Of a DNA stretch of 64,000 bases, positions 17,466-27,129 are shown piece by piece. Position 1 is the first letter of the stretch, and each line of letters begins with the position of its first letter. This DNA comes from Sporosarcina sp. FSL W8-0480. Lineage in GTDB: Bacteria; Bacillota; Bacilli; Bacillales_A; Planococcaceae. The DNA lies in NCBI RefSeq assembly GCF_037963765.1, contig NZ_CP150166.1, forward strand, positions 470,001 through 534,000. Direction: 5' to 3'. The translations under genes were made by a program, and so were the position numbers. A model generated the notes under the pieces. That model was not told where the DNA came from and did not search any database. It saw nothing but the letters and a program-made list of their open reading frames with translations.

Positions 17466-19835
17466 ATGAATGAAGGGTTACGAAAAGAGGCGGAAGATTG
17501 TTATCGTCGCGCTGAGGAGAAAGCTGCCGATTATTTCAAATCGCTGTCAGTTCAGCTCAAAAATAATACCTACGCCGCTATATTGATAAAAGATATACAA
17601 GAATGGAAACAGGATCATTTGCGCCTTTCACCACTACAAGGTTTTACACGTGGAAAAGGAAAACCAGATTCCCGTAAATATCATCAATACATTCAATGGT
17701 TGGATAATGCCGGAAAACTGGATAATTACTTGGAGCGAAGCATTTCATATATTTTCATGCGGGATTTGGGGAAGGACTTAAGCTCACCCGCTACAGTCAA
17801 CAGAATTCAACAGGTCGTTGATAATTTGAAAAAGGATCTACTTCATTCATCTTCAACTAATCGTTGGGACCTGTTCAGTATGCATATGTTGTACCGTTGG
17901 GCCCAGAAGGAAGGCATTGAATCATCCATGATCTGGGTTTTTGATAAATTAAAAACTGTGTCTTCTTGTCTTCCGGCAGGGATGAATCGTGAAGAGGCTA
18001 AGCGGAAACTGATTAAACTTATTGCCGGGGTCGTCATTCACCAGATTGAGGAGATGGGCAATCATCTTTCGTCGGAAGACCGTGCACGGAAATTGGATGA
18101 AGCGATAAGGTTAGGCTATTCCTATGGTCTAACCTATCCGTTTATCGATGATCTTTTGGATTCAGAAGTACTGAGCGAAGATGAGAAAAGACAATATTCA
18201 AGTTTGATACGATCGGCCCTCATTACGGGGTCTGTACCTGAAATTGAATCATGGGACGGAACCAACCGGGAACTGATTCACTATATTCATTCAGAGCTTC
18301 GTGAAGCCTTCACATATATTCAGTCGCAGTTAGAGCGCAACGGAAAAAATGATTTCTTCGAGCAATCCTTTGTATTTTTTCATTCTCAGGAAGTTGACCG
18401 TGAAAAGGACATATCAAATGCACATTACACCAATGAAGAACTTTATATACCGGTCATTTTGAAATCCGCTTATTCACGCTTGATCGCCCGCTCGGTGCTC
18501 AGTGTTAGAGAGGATGAGGGATTCGATGAACGAACTTTCTTCTATGGAATTTACAATCAACTTGCTGATGATTTCGCCGATATGTTTGATGACATAGAAG
18601 CTGGTGCGGTTACTCCCTACACGTATTATTTGACATATCATGAGGTGCGCGAGGATCTCATCAACCCTTTCGAATTATATTGGACGGTCATTTTCAATTT
18701 AATCCATAATGTGTATCACTCGGACGTCAAGGCACGTAATGTGATGTTGAATCGTGCGCTGAATGGCCAGAAGCGGTTCAAGGAAAAAGTAGGAGATAAG
18801 AAATATAAAGAATTGATGAGGATATTCCGTACAGGAAATCCAAAATTTGATGGACTTATTCAAAAGATGGTGAGGAATTCTCATGATGTAGACTTCCTTG
18901 ATAAGTTGCTTAGAGATCAAATTATCGCGAACTTTAAAAATGAAAGCAAAGAACGGGAAAACTTTGTTAACATTGCCAAGACCGTACGGAATCAGGTCAA
19001 TACTTTATTACATATTCCTAAAAACGAAATTGGTTCTTCAATGGATGAATCGATTATCGATGCTGCAAATTACAGTCTATTAGGCGACGGAAAACGACTA
19101 CGTCCAATCATGACATGGGTTATGGGTGTCCATGAATACGGATTGGATGAATCAGCAATTGAACCGCTTCTTAAATCATTGGAGTATATGCATACCGCGT
19201 CCTTAATCTTTGATGATTTACCAGCCCAGGACGACTCGTCTTTTCGGCGAGGGCGTCCGACCGTGCACACGGTGTATAATACCGCAGTGGCAGAATTAAC
19301 GGGCCTTTATCTAACCCAGGAAGCCGTCGTAGAACAAGCCTCTCTCCGTTTTGATCCGCAGGTTGTCCTCCGTCTGATCCAATACTCGGCAGGAAAGACA
19401 ACGGAGATGTGCAGGGGCCAGGCGATGGATTTGAATTCCAAAGGGAAACAATTATCATTGGACCAATTAAATACGATTTGCTTTTATAAAACAGGTATTG
19501 CCTTTGAAGCTTCTCTCGTCATGCCCGCAATTTTAGCGGGGAGGCAGGATGAGGAAATAGCTGCATTGAAAACCTTCGCCTACCACGCAGGCATCGCTTT
19601 TCAGATCAAGGATGATTTACTTGATGTCGAGGGAGACCTTGAGTTGCTTGGGAAGCCAGTAGGTCAAGATATTGAAAACAATAATTCGAATTTCGTATCC
19701 ATCCTTGGTAGTGAAGGTGCACGAAAAGCAATGTGGGATCACTACTGCTTGGCGATGGAAGCACTTCAAGGGCTTCATTATAAAACGAACTATTTGAAAC
19801 AGATATTGGACTATACCATAAATCGGGATTATTAA
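17466..19835 (+). CDS. Polyprenyl diphosphate synthase with long N-terminal extension
   Basis: 789 residues from ATG 17466 (CGAGGT 8 nt upstream); an ATG at 17421 would add 15 residues without a visible site. Residues 1 to about 490 are a largely helical region I cannot assign. The C-terminal part (about 500-789) is a trans-isoprenyl diphosphate synthase: GDGKRLRP, first aspartate motif DDLPAQDD (about 583), RRGRPTVHTVY, KTGIAFEAS and second motif KDDLLD (about 715). Both Asp motifs are intact, but the usual LAGDALL segment reads ELTGLYL. It should condense isopentenyl diphosphate with an allylic primer; chain length cannot be read. Most family members are about 300 residues. Confidence 0.85.
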   Translation: MNEGLRKEAEDCYRRAEEKAADYFKSLSVQLKNNTYAAILIKDIQEWKQDHLRLSPLQGFTRGKGKPDSRKYHQYIQWLDNAGKLDNYLERSISYIFMRDLGKDLSSPATVNRIQQVVDNLKKDLLHSSSTNRWDLFSMHMLYRWAQKEGIESSMIWVFDKLKTVSSCLPAGMNREEAKRKLIKLIAGVVIHQIEEMGNHLSSEDRARKLDEAIRLGYSYGLTYPFIDDLLDSEVLSEDEKRQYSSLIRSALITGSVPEIESWDGTNRELIHYIHSELREAFTYIQSQLERNGKNDFFEQSFVFFHSQEVDREKDISNAHYTNEELYIPVILKSAYSRLIARSVLSVREDEGFDERTFFYGIYNQLADDFADMFDDIEAGAVTPYTYYLTYHEVREDLINPFELYWTVIFNLIHNVYHSDVKARNVMLNRALNGQKRFKEKVGDKKYKELMRIFRTGNPKFDGLIQKMVRNSHDVDFLDKLLRDQIIANFKNESKERENFVNIAKTVRNQVNTLLHIPKNEIGSSMDESIIDAANYSLLGDGKRLRPIMTWVMGVHEYGLDESAIEPLLKSLEYMHTASLIFDDLPAQDDSSFRRGRPTVHTVYNTAVAELTGLYLTQEAVVEQASLRFDPQVVLRLIQYSAGKTTEMCRGQAMDLNSKGKQLSLDQLNTICFYKTGIAFEASLVMPAILAGRQDEEIAALKTFAYHAGIAFQIKDDLLDVEGDLELLGKPVGQDIENNNSNFVSILGSEGARKAMWDHYCLAMEALQGLHYKTNYLKQILDYTINRDY

Positions 19836-19841
19836 GATGCC

Positions 19842-19885
19842 AAAACACGTCCAAAGCCAATTTGAGCCTTGGGCGTGTTTTTTTA
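19842..19885 (+). terminator. Terminator after the polyprenyl synthase gene
   Basis: AAACACGTCC, interior pairing CCAA/TTGG, GGGCGTGTTT followed by T run. Confidence 0.85.
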
Positions 19886-19933
19886 TGTTAAATAAGTCGC
19901 ATTAAAGCCTGGATAATGCCCCTGATTGTAGGA

Positions 19934-20059
19934 TATCGATTATTTCCCGAAGTTTATTGATTATTTCCTAACATTTATCGATCAATTGGAGACTGATATC
20001 GATTATTTCCCAACTTATATTAATCATTTCCGAGGTTATATGGTCATTTTGGGACCTTC
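19934..20059 (+). repeat. Array B copy 1: six 21-nt units
   Basis: Six exact 21-nt steps starting at 19934. Common word TATCGATTATTTCCC plus 6 variable bases. Unit 4 counted from the right end is deviant (TATCGATCAATTGG), and the right end unit is TATGGTCATTTTGGGACC. Lies between the polyprenyl synthase terminator and the convergent citrate transporter. Confidence 0.95.
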
Positions 20060-20187
20060 GGCTTATCAGATTGACAGCAGGCAGAAGAGTAGAACGTTTC
20101 AAATATTGATTTCCAGTCTGTCGTTCCTGTTCCTCCTGGATTATCTTCAATCGCATTTCCCTGCCGTAACGTTGCAAGTGTCTTTCG

Positions 20188-20241
20188 AAAAAAAAAGATA
20201 TTACCACACCGGATCAAATCCGAAAGCGGTAATATCTTTTT
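20188..20241 (-). terminator. Terminator of the citrate transporter gene
   Basis: On the minus strand AAAAGATATTACC pairs with GGTAATATCTTTT, followed by a long T run. Confidence 0.92.
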
Positions 20242-20245
20242 AAGA

Positions 20246-21580
20246 TTAAATAACAATTACACCAAGCAATACTGCAATGATTAATAAAACAATACTTAAC
20301 CCCCACATCATCATAAAGGAATAACGGATATGCTTACCCATTTCCAATCCCGCAAGTCCAAGAGCCAACCAAAGTGCTGGTGACAACGGGCTGACAAATG
20401 TACCAATAATGTTACCGATAATCATTGCATAAGCAGTAGAAAGTGACGGTATGCCGAATGTAAGTGCAACTTGATCAATAATCGGCAACAGGGCAAAATA
20501 ATAAGCGTCTGTGCTTAACAACAAATCAAAAGGAACACCGAACACACCGATAATGATATGTAAATAAGGGGCAACAAATTCCGGTAAAACAGTTACAAGA
20601 TCTGTCGCAATAGACGTCAGCATATTTGTACCGTTCAAGATTCCTAAGAAAGATCCAGCTGCTAAAATAATCGTCGCCATCATAATTCCGCCTGGCGCAT
20701 GCTCTTTGATACGTTCCATTTGGTCTTTAACCTTAGGGAAGTTCAATGGTAATGCAATACTAACACCAATCATAAATGCAAAACCTGCAGGAATGATTCC
20801 CCACACGAGGACACCAATAACGGCAATTGCAAGAATTGCGTTGAGCCAAAGTAGTTTTGGACGTTTTAAATCATTCACTTCTGCAACAGTTGCCGCCATT
20901 TGCGCTTCAGCAATTGTCGCATCGGAAATTTCATTTCCGTGACTCACTCCTATCGCCGACTTTTTCGCAATCAATCGTTTTTCACGATAACCTAAAGCGA
21001 CAGCAATGATAATAAGTAAAATTAGACCAATCACTTGAATTTGTATAAGTGGTCTCCAAAGCTCTGTTACATCTACGTCTAATACAGAAGCCGTTCTTCC
21101 GAGTGGACCTGCCCACGGTACCATATTCATAATCGAAGCTGCTGTTCCGACAAGCATTAGAAGTAAATACGGATTCATTTTCAACCGTTTGTACAATGGA
21201 AGTAACGCAGGAATTGTAATAAGGAAAGTCGATGCACCAGACCCGTCCAAGTGCGCAATGGCTGCAATGATAACGGTTGCAACAGCAACAGCAATAACAT
21301 TTCCGCGGGAAATAGCAATCATCTTGTTAATAAGTGGATCGAATAACCCAACGTCTTGCATGATTCCGAAAAACAGAATAGCAAAGATGAACATTATGGC
21401 AACGCTTGCCACCTTCGTTGTACCTTCTGTAAAGAACACACCAATTTCATCAAATCCAAAACCAGCAGCAAATGCCCCGGCAACTGGAACTAACACAAGT
21501 CCAACTATAGGAGAAACTTTCCCGCTAATTAGCAACGCTACAATGACGACAATCGTAATTAAACCAATAATACTTAGCAT
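20246..21580 (-). CDS. CitMHS-family citrate/metal transporter
   Basis: 444 residues, about twelve membrane helices, of the CitM/CitH type that imports citrate complexed with Mg2+ or other divalent cations. Signature regions are HLDGSGASTFLITIPALLP and STDAYYFALLPI. Start chosen at MLSIIGLI (21580), 8 nt after GGAAGGAG; the upstream ATG at 21616 precedes that site. It lies downstream of and in the same direction as a CitST-type two-component system, which should induce it when citrate is present. Confidence 0.92.
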   Translation of the reverse strand: MLSIIGLITIVVIVALLISGKVSPIVGLVLVPVAGAFAAGFGFDEIGVFFTEGTTKVASVAIMFIFAILFFGIMQDVGLFDPLINKMIAISRGNVIAVAVATVIIAAIAHLDGSGASTFLITIPALLPLYKRLKMNPYLLLMLVGTAASIMNMVPWAGPLGRTASVLDVDVTELWRPLIQIQVIGLILLIIIAVALGYREKRLIAKKSAIGVSHGNEISDATIAEAQMAATVAEVNDLKRPKLLWLNAILAIAVIGVLVWGIIPAGFAFMIGVSIALPLNFPKVKDQMERIKEHAPGGIMMATIILAAGSFLGILNGTNMLTSIATDLVTVLPEFVAPYLHIIIGVFGVPFDLLLSTDAYYFALLPIIDQVALTFGIPSLSTAYAMIIGNIIGTFVSPLSPALWLALGLAGLEMGKHIRYSFMMMWGLSIVLLIIAVLLGVIVI

Positions 21581-21787
21581 ATATGTCTCCTTCCTAGCAA
21601 ACCGAAGTCCACTCATGAAAAAGAAAGGCCTTTGTAAGCGGATACATATAGGACTAAAAAAAGTAACCGTACAAAAAAATAACCATCTCTATTTCAAAAT
21701 ATTCTATAGTTAGAAATTTATCATAGAGAGGTTAAATGTATAAGTTTATGTAACTTAAATCACTAATGGATGTTTTGGTTGTTTTGT

Positions 21788-22498
21788 TCATTTTGTCCAC
21801 GGCGTGTATTTCCGTTCAGGTCGCCCGATGTCACCGTATTTTAACTTGGCATCAGCCTCCTTTATGGACACTAAGTATTCTAAATAGCGTCGCGCGGTCG
21901 ATCGACTTACACCTACTTTGCTTCCGGCAACCAACGCAGTGATACCAGATTCATCGCTTTCATGTAAGATCTTTTTTATCTTTTCCAATGTTAGTTGATC
22001 GATTCCTTTCGGTAATCCTTCATCAAAATCATTTGGTATTGAGGTCAAATACACTGGACGGCCTGTTAGTCGATCAATCTCCTCTTGTTGCAACTCCGAT
22101 TTTGTCGTGAAGATATACTTTTGGTTTCGGAAGCTTAATAATGTACTTTCAAATCGTCTAAAATCGACCGGTTTCACAATATAATCAAAAATCCCACCAC
22201 GAAGGGCTTCGGAAATTGTCTCCACTTCTTTTGCGGCAGTGATCATAATGACGTCAATCTCAGTAAACTCATTCCGCAATGTCCAGAATAAATTCAGGCC
22301 TTGAACGTCTGGAATATAGACATCCAATAGAATCAGTTGTGGCAGATTCCTTGCGCTGCGCAAATAAGTAATTGCTTCTTCACCTGTCTTCACAACATGC
22401 TGCACAACGAATCCTTCCACCCGATTAACGAATTGGCGGTTAATATCCGCAATCCGAAAGTCATCTTCAATAATTAAAACCTTAATCGTTTCAAGCAT
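21788..22498 (-). CDS. CitB/DctR-family response regulator (CitT-like)
   Basis: 236 residues. Receiver domain (about 1-120) with acidic pocket IIEDD and phosphoacceptor Asp in LILLDVYIPD; C-terminal helix-turn-helix (about 175-230, GSKVGVSRSTARRYLEYL) of the type used by CitT/DctR. The start after AAAGGAGG is ATG 22498, which overlaps the kinase stop by 8 nt. It probably activates the adjacent citrate transporter gene. Confidence 0.92.
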   Translation of the reverse strand: MLETIKVLIIEDDFRIADINRQFVNRVEGFVVQHVVKTGEEAITYLRSARNLPQLILLDVYIPDVQGLNLFWTLRNEFTEIDVIMITAAKEVETISEALRGGIFDYIVKPVDFRRFESTLLSFRNQKYIFTTKSELQQEEIDRLTGRPVYLTSIPNDFDEGLPKGIDQLTLEKIKKILHESDESGITALVAGSKVGVSRSTARRYLEYLVSIKEADAKLKYGDIGRPERKYTPWTK

Positions 22499-24146
22499 CT
22501 TGTTTCCTCCTTTCATCTACTTCTTTCGGTATCGAAAGCACGAAGTTTGCGCCACCAAGGTCTCCTTCTTCCAAATAGAGTTCCCCGCCCAATCTTTCTA
22601 CAAGTCGTTTTGTTAATGGCAAACCAAAGCCGCCATGTTCACCTTCTTTCAAGGTAAAGCCTTGTTTAAAGATCATGTTTATATACTGTGCAGGAACCCC
22701 TTCACCGGAATCGTCGATTTCAAAAATAATATCATTTCCAATGTCTGTAAAAAAGATTGCTATTTTTCGTTGAATTGGTGGAACCTTTTTTACAGAATCC
22801 ATTGCATTATCGATTAAATTTCCAATAGCAGTCAGTAAAGCTTCACTTTGCATTTCGCTTAAATGGGTTGCCAATATGCTATCTTCCTGAATCGTAATTT
22901 CTACCCCTAATTCACTTGCCTGATTGATTTTACCAAGTAAGAGGCCGCTCACCTTTGAATCGAATATTTTCTCGATGAGCAGGCGGATCCAGTTTTTCTG
23001 CACTGAACTTTCCCGCTGGATATAGGAAATCGCCTCTTCTTTTTTATCAAGTTGCAATAGACCAAGAATCGTATAGAGCTTGTTTGAGAATTCATGTGTT
23101 TGTGCCCGTAATGCATTTGTATATTGTTTAATCGACTTTAATTCCTTTGTCAATAAATCAATTTCGGTCTTATTCCGGAATGTAAATACCGTTCCAACCA
23201 TTGAATCATCGTTGAAGATTGGCATTTTATTGGCAAAAACAATTGTGCTGCCAATCATTATTTCCTGATCGATGCAATCATTATCATCTTGTAGGAAATC
23301 CAGCAAATGCTTTACTTCTGTTAACTCATTGATTGACATACCTTCATAGTTTTTTGAATGAATGGCCTGATTGGACAATAGACGTTGGGCAGCAAGATTG
23401 ATCATCGTGATTATGCCGTTTTGATTGACTGCAATGATGCCTTCATGGGTCGATTGAAGAATTGTTTCTTTTTGGACGAGTAAATGCGCAATTTCTTCAG
23501 GTTCCAGGCCGAATAATACTTTTTTAATATACGATGCTATAAGAATAGCACCAATCACGGCTACAATGGCTGTGTTTAATAAGACAATCCACAGATGGAT
23601 ATTATAAGTCTTTATAATGGTTTGGATATCATGTACTAAAAATCCGACCGATACAACTCCCACAATTTGGCCATCCAAGTATACAGGGACTTTTGCGCGC
23701 ACTGAGCTGCCTAATGAACCGACTGCTTTTGAAACATACGATTCACCTAAAATCAGGGCCCTCTCATTATCCTCCCCCACCATTTTCTTTCCAATCTTTT
23801 CTGGAATAGGATGAGCGTACCGAATTTCTTCGGTATTGCCGACCACAATAAACTCAGCCTTTGTTGCTTTTTGTATAGGTGCAACAAGGGGATTAATAAT
23901 AGACGCGGGGTCCCCATGCTTAAACGCCTCTGCTAATTCTGGGATGTGTGCTACACTTTCCGCTACACCAAGCGCGCGATTACCAACTTGTTCTTCCATT
24001 GTCTTGGAAATGAAATGACCAATATATAGCCCGATGCCAGTAATGATTGCAATAACGAGAGCGCCTACTAGTAAGATCATTCTCATTTTGAAGTTAATGA
24101 TAGTGGTTGGTTGATGACTTGGGTCTTTAACCCTTTTTTTCATCAT
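22491..24146 (-). CDS. CitA/DcuS-family sensor histidine kinase (CitS-like)
   Basis: 551 residues. Cytoplasmic N-tail, membrane helix (about 22-45), periplasmic-type PAS (Cache) sensor (about 46-180), second membrane helix (about 185-208), cytoplasmic PAS (220-325), then the kinase core: phosphoacceptor His in AQTHEFSNKLYTILGLLQL (about 350), N box NLIDNAMDSV, DDSGEGVP and GGFGLPL. The layout matches citrate/C4-dicarboxylate sensors, and the neighbouring transporter is of CitM type. Confidence 0.93.
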   Translation of the reverse strand: MMKKRVKDPSHQPTTIINFKMRMILLVGALVIAIITGIGLYIGHFISKTMEEQVGNRALGVAESVAHIPELAEAFKHGDPASIINPLVAPIQKATKAEFIVVGNTEEIRYAHPIPEKIGKKMVGEDNERALILGESYVSKAVGSLGSSVRAKVPVYLDGQIVGVVSVGFLVHDIQTIIKTYNIHLWIVLLNTAIVAVIGAILIASYIKKVLFGLEPEEIAHLLVQKETILQSTHEGIIAVNQNGIITMINLAAQRLLSNQAIHSKNYEGMSINELTEVKHLLDFLQDDNDCIDQEIMIGSTIVFANKMPIFNDDSMVGTVFTFRNKTEIDLLTKELKSIKQYTNALRAQTHEFSNKLYTILGLLQLDKKEEAISYIQRESSVQKNWIRLLIEKIFDSKVSGLLLGKINQASELGVEITIQEDSILATHLSEMQSEALLTAIGNLIDNAMDSVKKVPPIQRKIAIFFTDIGNDIIFEIDDSGEGVPAQYINMIFKQGFTLKEGEHGGFGLPLTKRLVERLGGELYLEEGDLGGANFVLSIPKEVDERRKQDA

Positions 24147-24164
24147 ATAATTGGCTCCTTACAT

Positions 24165-24197
24165 AAAAAGTGAGAGGCGAATGATGCCTCCCACTTA
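24165..24197 (-). terminator. Terminator of the EamA gene
   Basis: AAGTGGGAGGC and GCCTCTCACTT on the minus strand with a T run. It overlaps the last codons of the EamA gene and lies before the kinase gene. Confidence 0.7.
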
Positions 24198-25091
24198 TTC
24201 TTGCATATAATTAATTTTACGTCTTGCAAATTTAATTGACTGATTCTCGCTGACAAATGTAGACCCTAACAGCAATACGCCTCCGACGAATTGAATAGCA
24301 GTCATCGGTTCAAACAATATAAGGACCGAAATCACCAATGATGTAAGTGGGTCCGCATAACTTAAGGCGGCAATACTTTGGCCTTTCAACTTCTGTATGG
24401 AGGAGAAGAACAGCAAGTAAGCAAATCCAGTATGTACAATACCAATGATTAGGATTAACGGGATTGAAGAACTGGAAATGTCAAATAGTCCAAAACCCTC
24501 GGTTAGAAATACATAAGGCATAAGAAATGTCGATGCAATTCCAAGTTGTATTAGCGTGGTGTCTCGCCCGTCCATATTTTTAATGAATTTATTAGTAAGC
24601 ATTAAGGACGCATATAAAGCAGCAGCGACTAATCCGTAGCCAATCCCAATCAAGTCCCCTGCTCCGGATGTGCTGATTTTTCCGTTACCGACGATGAATA
24701 ACATACCAAGCATGGCAATCCCGATGCAGATGATTTTCTCTGCAGATAGTTTTTCCTTCAGAACGATCGGCGATAGAATTGTGACGAATACTGGCGCGAA
24801 ATAATAGCTGAGCACAGCATTAGACAGAGTCGTATGCTTGATCGCTTCAAAAAAGAAAATCCAGTTTGCACCCAATGCAATACTTGAGACGAATAAAAGT
24901 ACAGCATTTACTTTCACTAATGCCCATGGAATCTTTTTCTTCATGATAATAATGACAGTCATTAAAAATAAGCAACCGATTAAACCGCGCAATAAAGCTA
25001 TTTCACTTGAGGATAAGTCGATATACTTTACAAATACACCAATCGTACCAAAGATGATCATTGAAAGGGTGAATTGGAATTTGGCTTTCAT
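24195..25091 (-). CDS. EamA/DMT-family transporter
   Basis: 298 residues, ten predicted membrane helices in two EamA halves (about 5-140 and 150-285). Motifs include FGTIGVFVKYIDLSSSEIALLRG and SYADPLTSLVISVLIL. Carboxylate/amino-acid transporter-type DMT protein with unknown substrate. It is upstream of the CitST-like genes in the same direction but separated by a hairpin terminator. Divergent from the amidase at 25227. Confidence 0.88.
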   Translation of the reverse strand: MKAKFQFTLSMIIFGTIGVFVKYIDLSSSEIALLRGLIGCLFLMTVIIIMKKKIPWALVKVNAVLLFVSSIALGANWIFFFEAIKHTTLSNAVLSYYFAPVFVTILSPIVLKEKLSAEKIICIGIAMLGMLFIVGNGKISTSGAGDLIGIGYGLVAAALYASLMLTNKFIKNMDGRDTTLIQLGIASTFLMPYVFLTEGFGLFDISSSSIPLILIIGIVHTGFAYLLFFSSIQKLKGQSIAALSYADPLTSLVISVLILFEPMTAIQFVGGVLLLGSTFVSENQSIKFARRKINYMQE

Positions 25092-25226
25092 ATTCTACTC
25101 CTTATAGTTAGATAGAGGCTTTATACGAATTTTATCACAAATTTTAATTTTTTAAGACCCTTCTATCGTTTAATGAAATCCAACCTATATATAAGGTGAG
25201 GAAGTAAATTTGAAAGGGGTATGCGT

Positions 25227-25829
25227 ATGGTGAAAATTGTATTGGATGCAGGACATGGAAATAATACACCGGGGAAGCGGACGCCTGACGGGGAGAGGGA
25301 ATGGGGCTTCAACGACCAGGTGGTGCAGGCATGTATCTCAAAACTTGCTACTTATGAAAATGTACAAGTTTTACGTGTCGATGACCCAACAGGAGAAACA
25401 GATGTACCGGTATGGGAACGTACGGCAAAGGCGAATGGATGGAATGCTGATGTGTATGTCGCTGTGCATCATAATGCAAATAGGGGTAAATGGGGGGATT
25501 GGACAGGCGTGGAAACGTATGTGATGGACTCGCCAACTGTCAGCCCTATATCTGAAGAACTTGCACGACTTGTCGGGCCGCGGATTGCTAAAGCGATGGG
25601 GCTTAAGGACCGTGGGGTGAAAAGGGCAAATTTTCATGTGCTGCGCGAAACGAAAATGCCTGCCATTCTGACAGAGGGCGGATTCATGGATTCTGTTATC
25701 GATATCAAAGCACTTCGTTCAAAAGGGAAACTGAAGGCACAAGGTGAAGCATTGGCCGAAGTTCTTGCAGTTTATTTCAAATTGAAGCCGAAAGAGGCAG
25801 ACGCCAAATGCGTCCGCCACTTGCTATAA
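25227..25829 (+). CDS. N-acetylmuramoyl-L-alanine amidase (Amidase_3)
   Basis: 200 residues. Zinc amidase that cleaves the MurNAc-L-Ala bond of peptidoglycan. The zinc ligands are His in LDAGHGNN (about 9), Glu in EREWGFN (about 23) and His in VAVHHNAN (about 77); the catalytic Glu is in LTEGGFMDS. ATG 25227 is 7 nt after AAAGGGG; an ATG at 25221 is too close. There is no signal peptide and no cell-wall binding domain, so it is either released by another route or acts in spores or during lysis. A hairpin without T run sits in its last codons. Confidence 0.9.
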   Translation: MVKIVLDAGHGNNTPGKRTPDGEREWGFNDQVVQACISKLATYENVQVLRVDDPTGETDVPVWERTAKANGWNADVYVAVHHNANRGKWGDWTGVETYVMDSPTVSPISEELARLVGPRIAKAMGLKDRGVKRANFHVLRETKMPAILTEGGFMDSVIDIKALRSKGKLKAQGEALAEVLAVYFKLKPKEADAKCVRHLL

Positions 25830-25860
25830 AAAGATAATGATTTAAATTTGGTGGATTGTC

Positions 25861-26388
25861 CTACTCTGCTATCGGCATAGTCGAACCATCACTTGAATTG
25901 GAAATAAGTTCTTCAATACGGTTCGAAACTTTAGCCGGTGTCGTTGATAACGCCAACGCTAACTCTTCAAACAATATTTGACGTACAGAAGTTAAAATTT
26001 CGATATCACGTGATCCTAATTTTTTTCCGTCTATTGCCAACTCCATGTCTTTGCGTATTAATGTATTCGCTAAAACGGCAATTTGAAAAGGGTCAGATGT
26101 TTTTAAAGTGGAATTGAAGGACTGGTAACGCGCCGAAGGGTGGGCAATCCATTTGTCAGTTGGTTTTGTGAAGTACTCCAAGATGAGATTTGCTTTCTCT
26201 TCGGAGATAATATCTTTTAACGTGGACTGGTCGCTATTTACGGGACAATAAATCGTTAACGTAGGCTGATCAATCGGATGCAAAATATAATAGGATTTCG
26301 TTTCATCTCCGAATGTTTCCTCAGACATGTCCTTTATTTTACATACGCCATGTGAGCCGTACGTGACTAAATCACCGACTTTATACAT
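25861..26388 (-). CDS. CarD/CdnL-family RNA polymerase-binding regulator
   Basis: 175 residues. The N-terminal CarD/TRCF-type domain (about 1-60, MYKVGDLVTYGSHGVCKI) binds the RNA polymerase beta subunit; the helical C-terminal part (65-165) binds DNA near the -10 element in characterised members. ATG 26388 lies 8 nt after AGGAGGT; the ATG at 26394 is adjacent to that site. Divergent from the marR gene with a shared 140-nt region holding two dyads. Confidence 0.9.
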   Translation of the reverse strand: MYKVGDLVTYGSHGVCKIKDMSEETFGDETKSYYILHPIDQPTLTIYCPVNSDQSTLKDIISEEKANLILEYFTKPTDKWIAHPSARYQSFNSTLKTSDPFQIAVLANTLIRKDMELAIDGKKLGSRDIEILTSVRQILFEELALALSTTPAKVSNRIEELISNSSDGSTMPIAE

Positions 26389-26421
26389 AAGCATACCTCC
26401 TGTCTTAGTTTTCGTCTAATC

Positions 26422-26436
26422 GTCAACTAAGTTTAC
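26422..26436. promoter_or_regulatory. Putative MarR operator, left dyad
   Basis: GTCAACTAAGTTTAC, an imperfect inverted repeat with the same half-sites as the dyad at 26465. The centre-to-centre distance is 43 bp, about four helical turns. Confidence 0.5.
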
Positions 26437-26464
26437 TTATAGTATATGCTACATATTCCATTTT

Positions 26465-26503
26465 GTCAACTTGGTTGACACGGCAGTCGATTTTCATTAT
26501 AGT
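26465..26503 (+). promoter_or_regulatory. marR promoter with overlapping operator dyad
   Basis: A near-consensus promoter: TTGACA at 26475-26480, 17-nt spacer, TATAGT at 26498-26503. The perfect dyad GTCAACTTGGTTGAC (26465-26479) covers the -35 box, as expected for autorepression by a MarR protein. Confidence 0.7.
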
Positions 26504-26532
26504 ACGATTATATATTTCGCGGAGGTAATGAA

Positions 26533-26955
26533 ATGAGTATTGACCCAACTAAGAATGTCTTAGATTTAATGAGAGAGCATTATACAGCATTACGATCACT
26601 AGCGGAACAACTCTGGGGGGATGAAAAAGATATACCTATCACAATTTCTGAATGGAATATATTATCTTCCATACAGGATGGAAACGAAACAATTACAATG
26701 ATTTGTTCGCAATGTGATATATCAAGACAAGCTGCCCACAAGTTTATTAAAGGGTTGGAAGGTAAAGGGCTTGTATCTACAACATTAAGTACTGAACGAA
26801 AAGGAAAGAAGGTTATTAACTTGACCGAGTTTGGTAGAGAATGCCATGCGGATACAGTTATTTTGAAAAATAGGATTGATCAACAAATATCCGAAAGGTT
26901 GGGAAAGGATAATTTCAAACGATTGATAGATCTGTTGGACAAAGAATGGATATGA
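26533..26955 (+). CDS. MarR-family transcriptional regulator
   Basis: 140 residues with a winged helix-turn-helix (about 30-110: ITISEWNILSSIQ, ISRQAAHKFIKGLEGKGLV, wing near STERKGKKVINLTEFG). A Cys pair (ICSQC, near 57-61) could sense redox or metal; this is inference. GGAGGTAATGAA precedes the ATG. It probably represses itself and perhaps carD through the dyads in the shared promoter region. Confidence 0.9.
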   Translation: MSIDPTKNVLDLMREHYTALRSLAEQLWGDEKDIPITISEWNILSSIQDGNETITMICSQCDISRQAAHKFIKGLEGKGLVSTTLSTERKGKKVINLTEFGRECHADTVILKNRIDQQISERLGKDNFKRLIDLLDKEWI

Positions 26956-27129
26956 TGCTATAGAAATGTAAGCCTATAGTCGTTTTGATTTAAGACTAAT
27001 TGTGATACAATATATAGGGTTAAGATTGAATCGGAAAAGGTGTGTTCCTAGGTCTCGCCTTGGCTTGCTGATGCTTAATGGGAGCGCGTACATCCTTTCT
27101 CAAATTTCAAGGCATAAAGGAAGGTAAAT

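Noticed and set aside
25797..25829. Hairpin GGCAGACGC/GCGTCCGCC at the end of the amidase gene as terminator
   Set aside because: It lies within coding sequence and is not followed by a T run.
27000..27129. Possible structured leader before mqo
   Set aside because: The region has short inverted words (CCTAGG, CTTGGC) but no arrangement I can tie to a known riboswitch or terminator.
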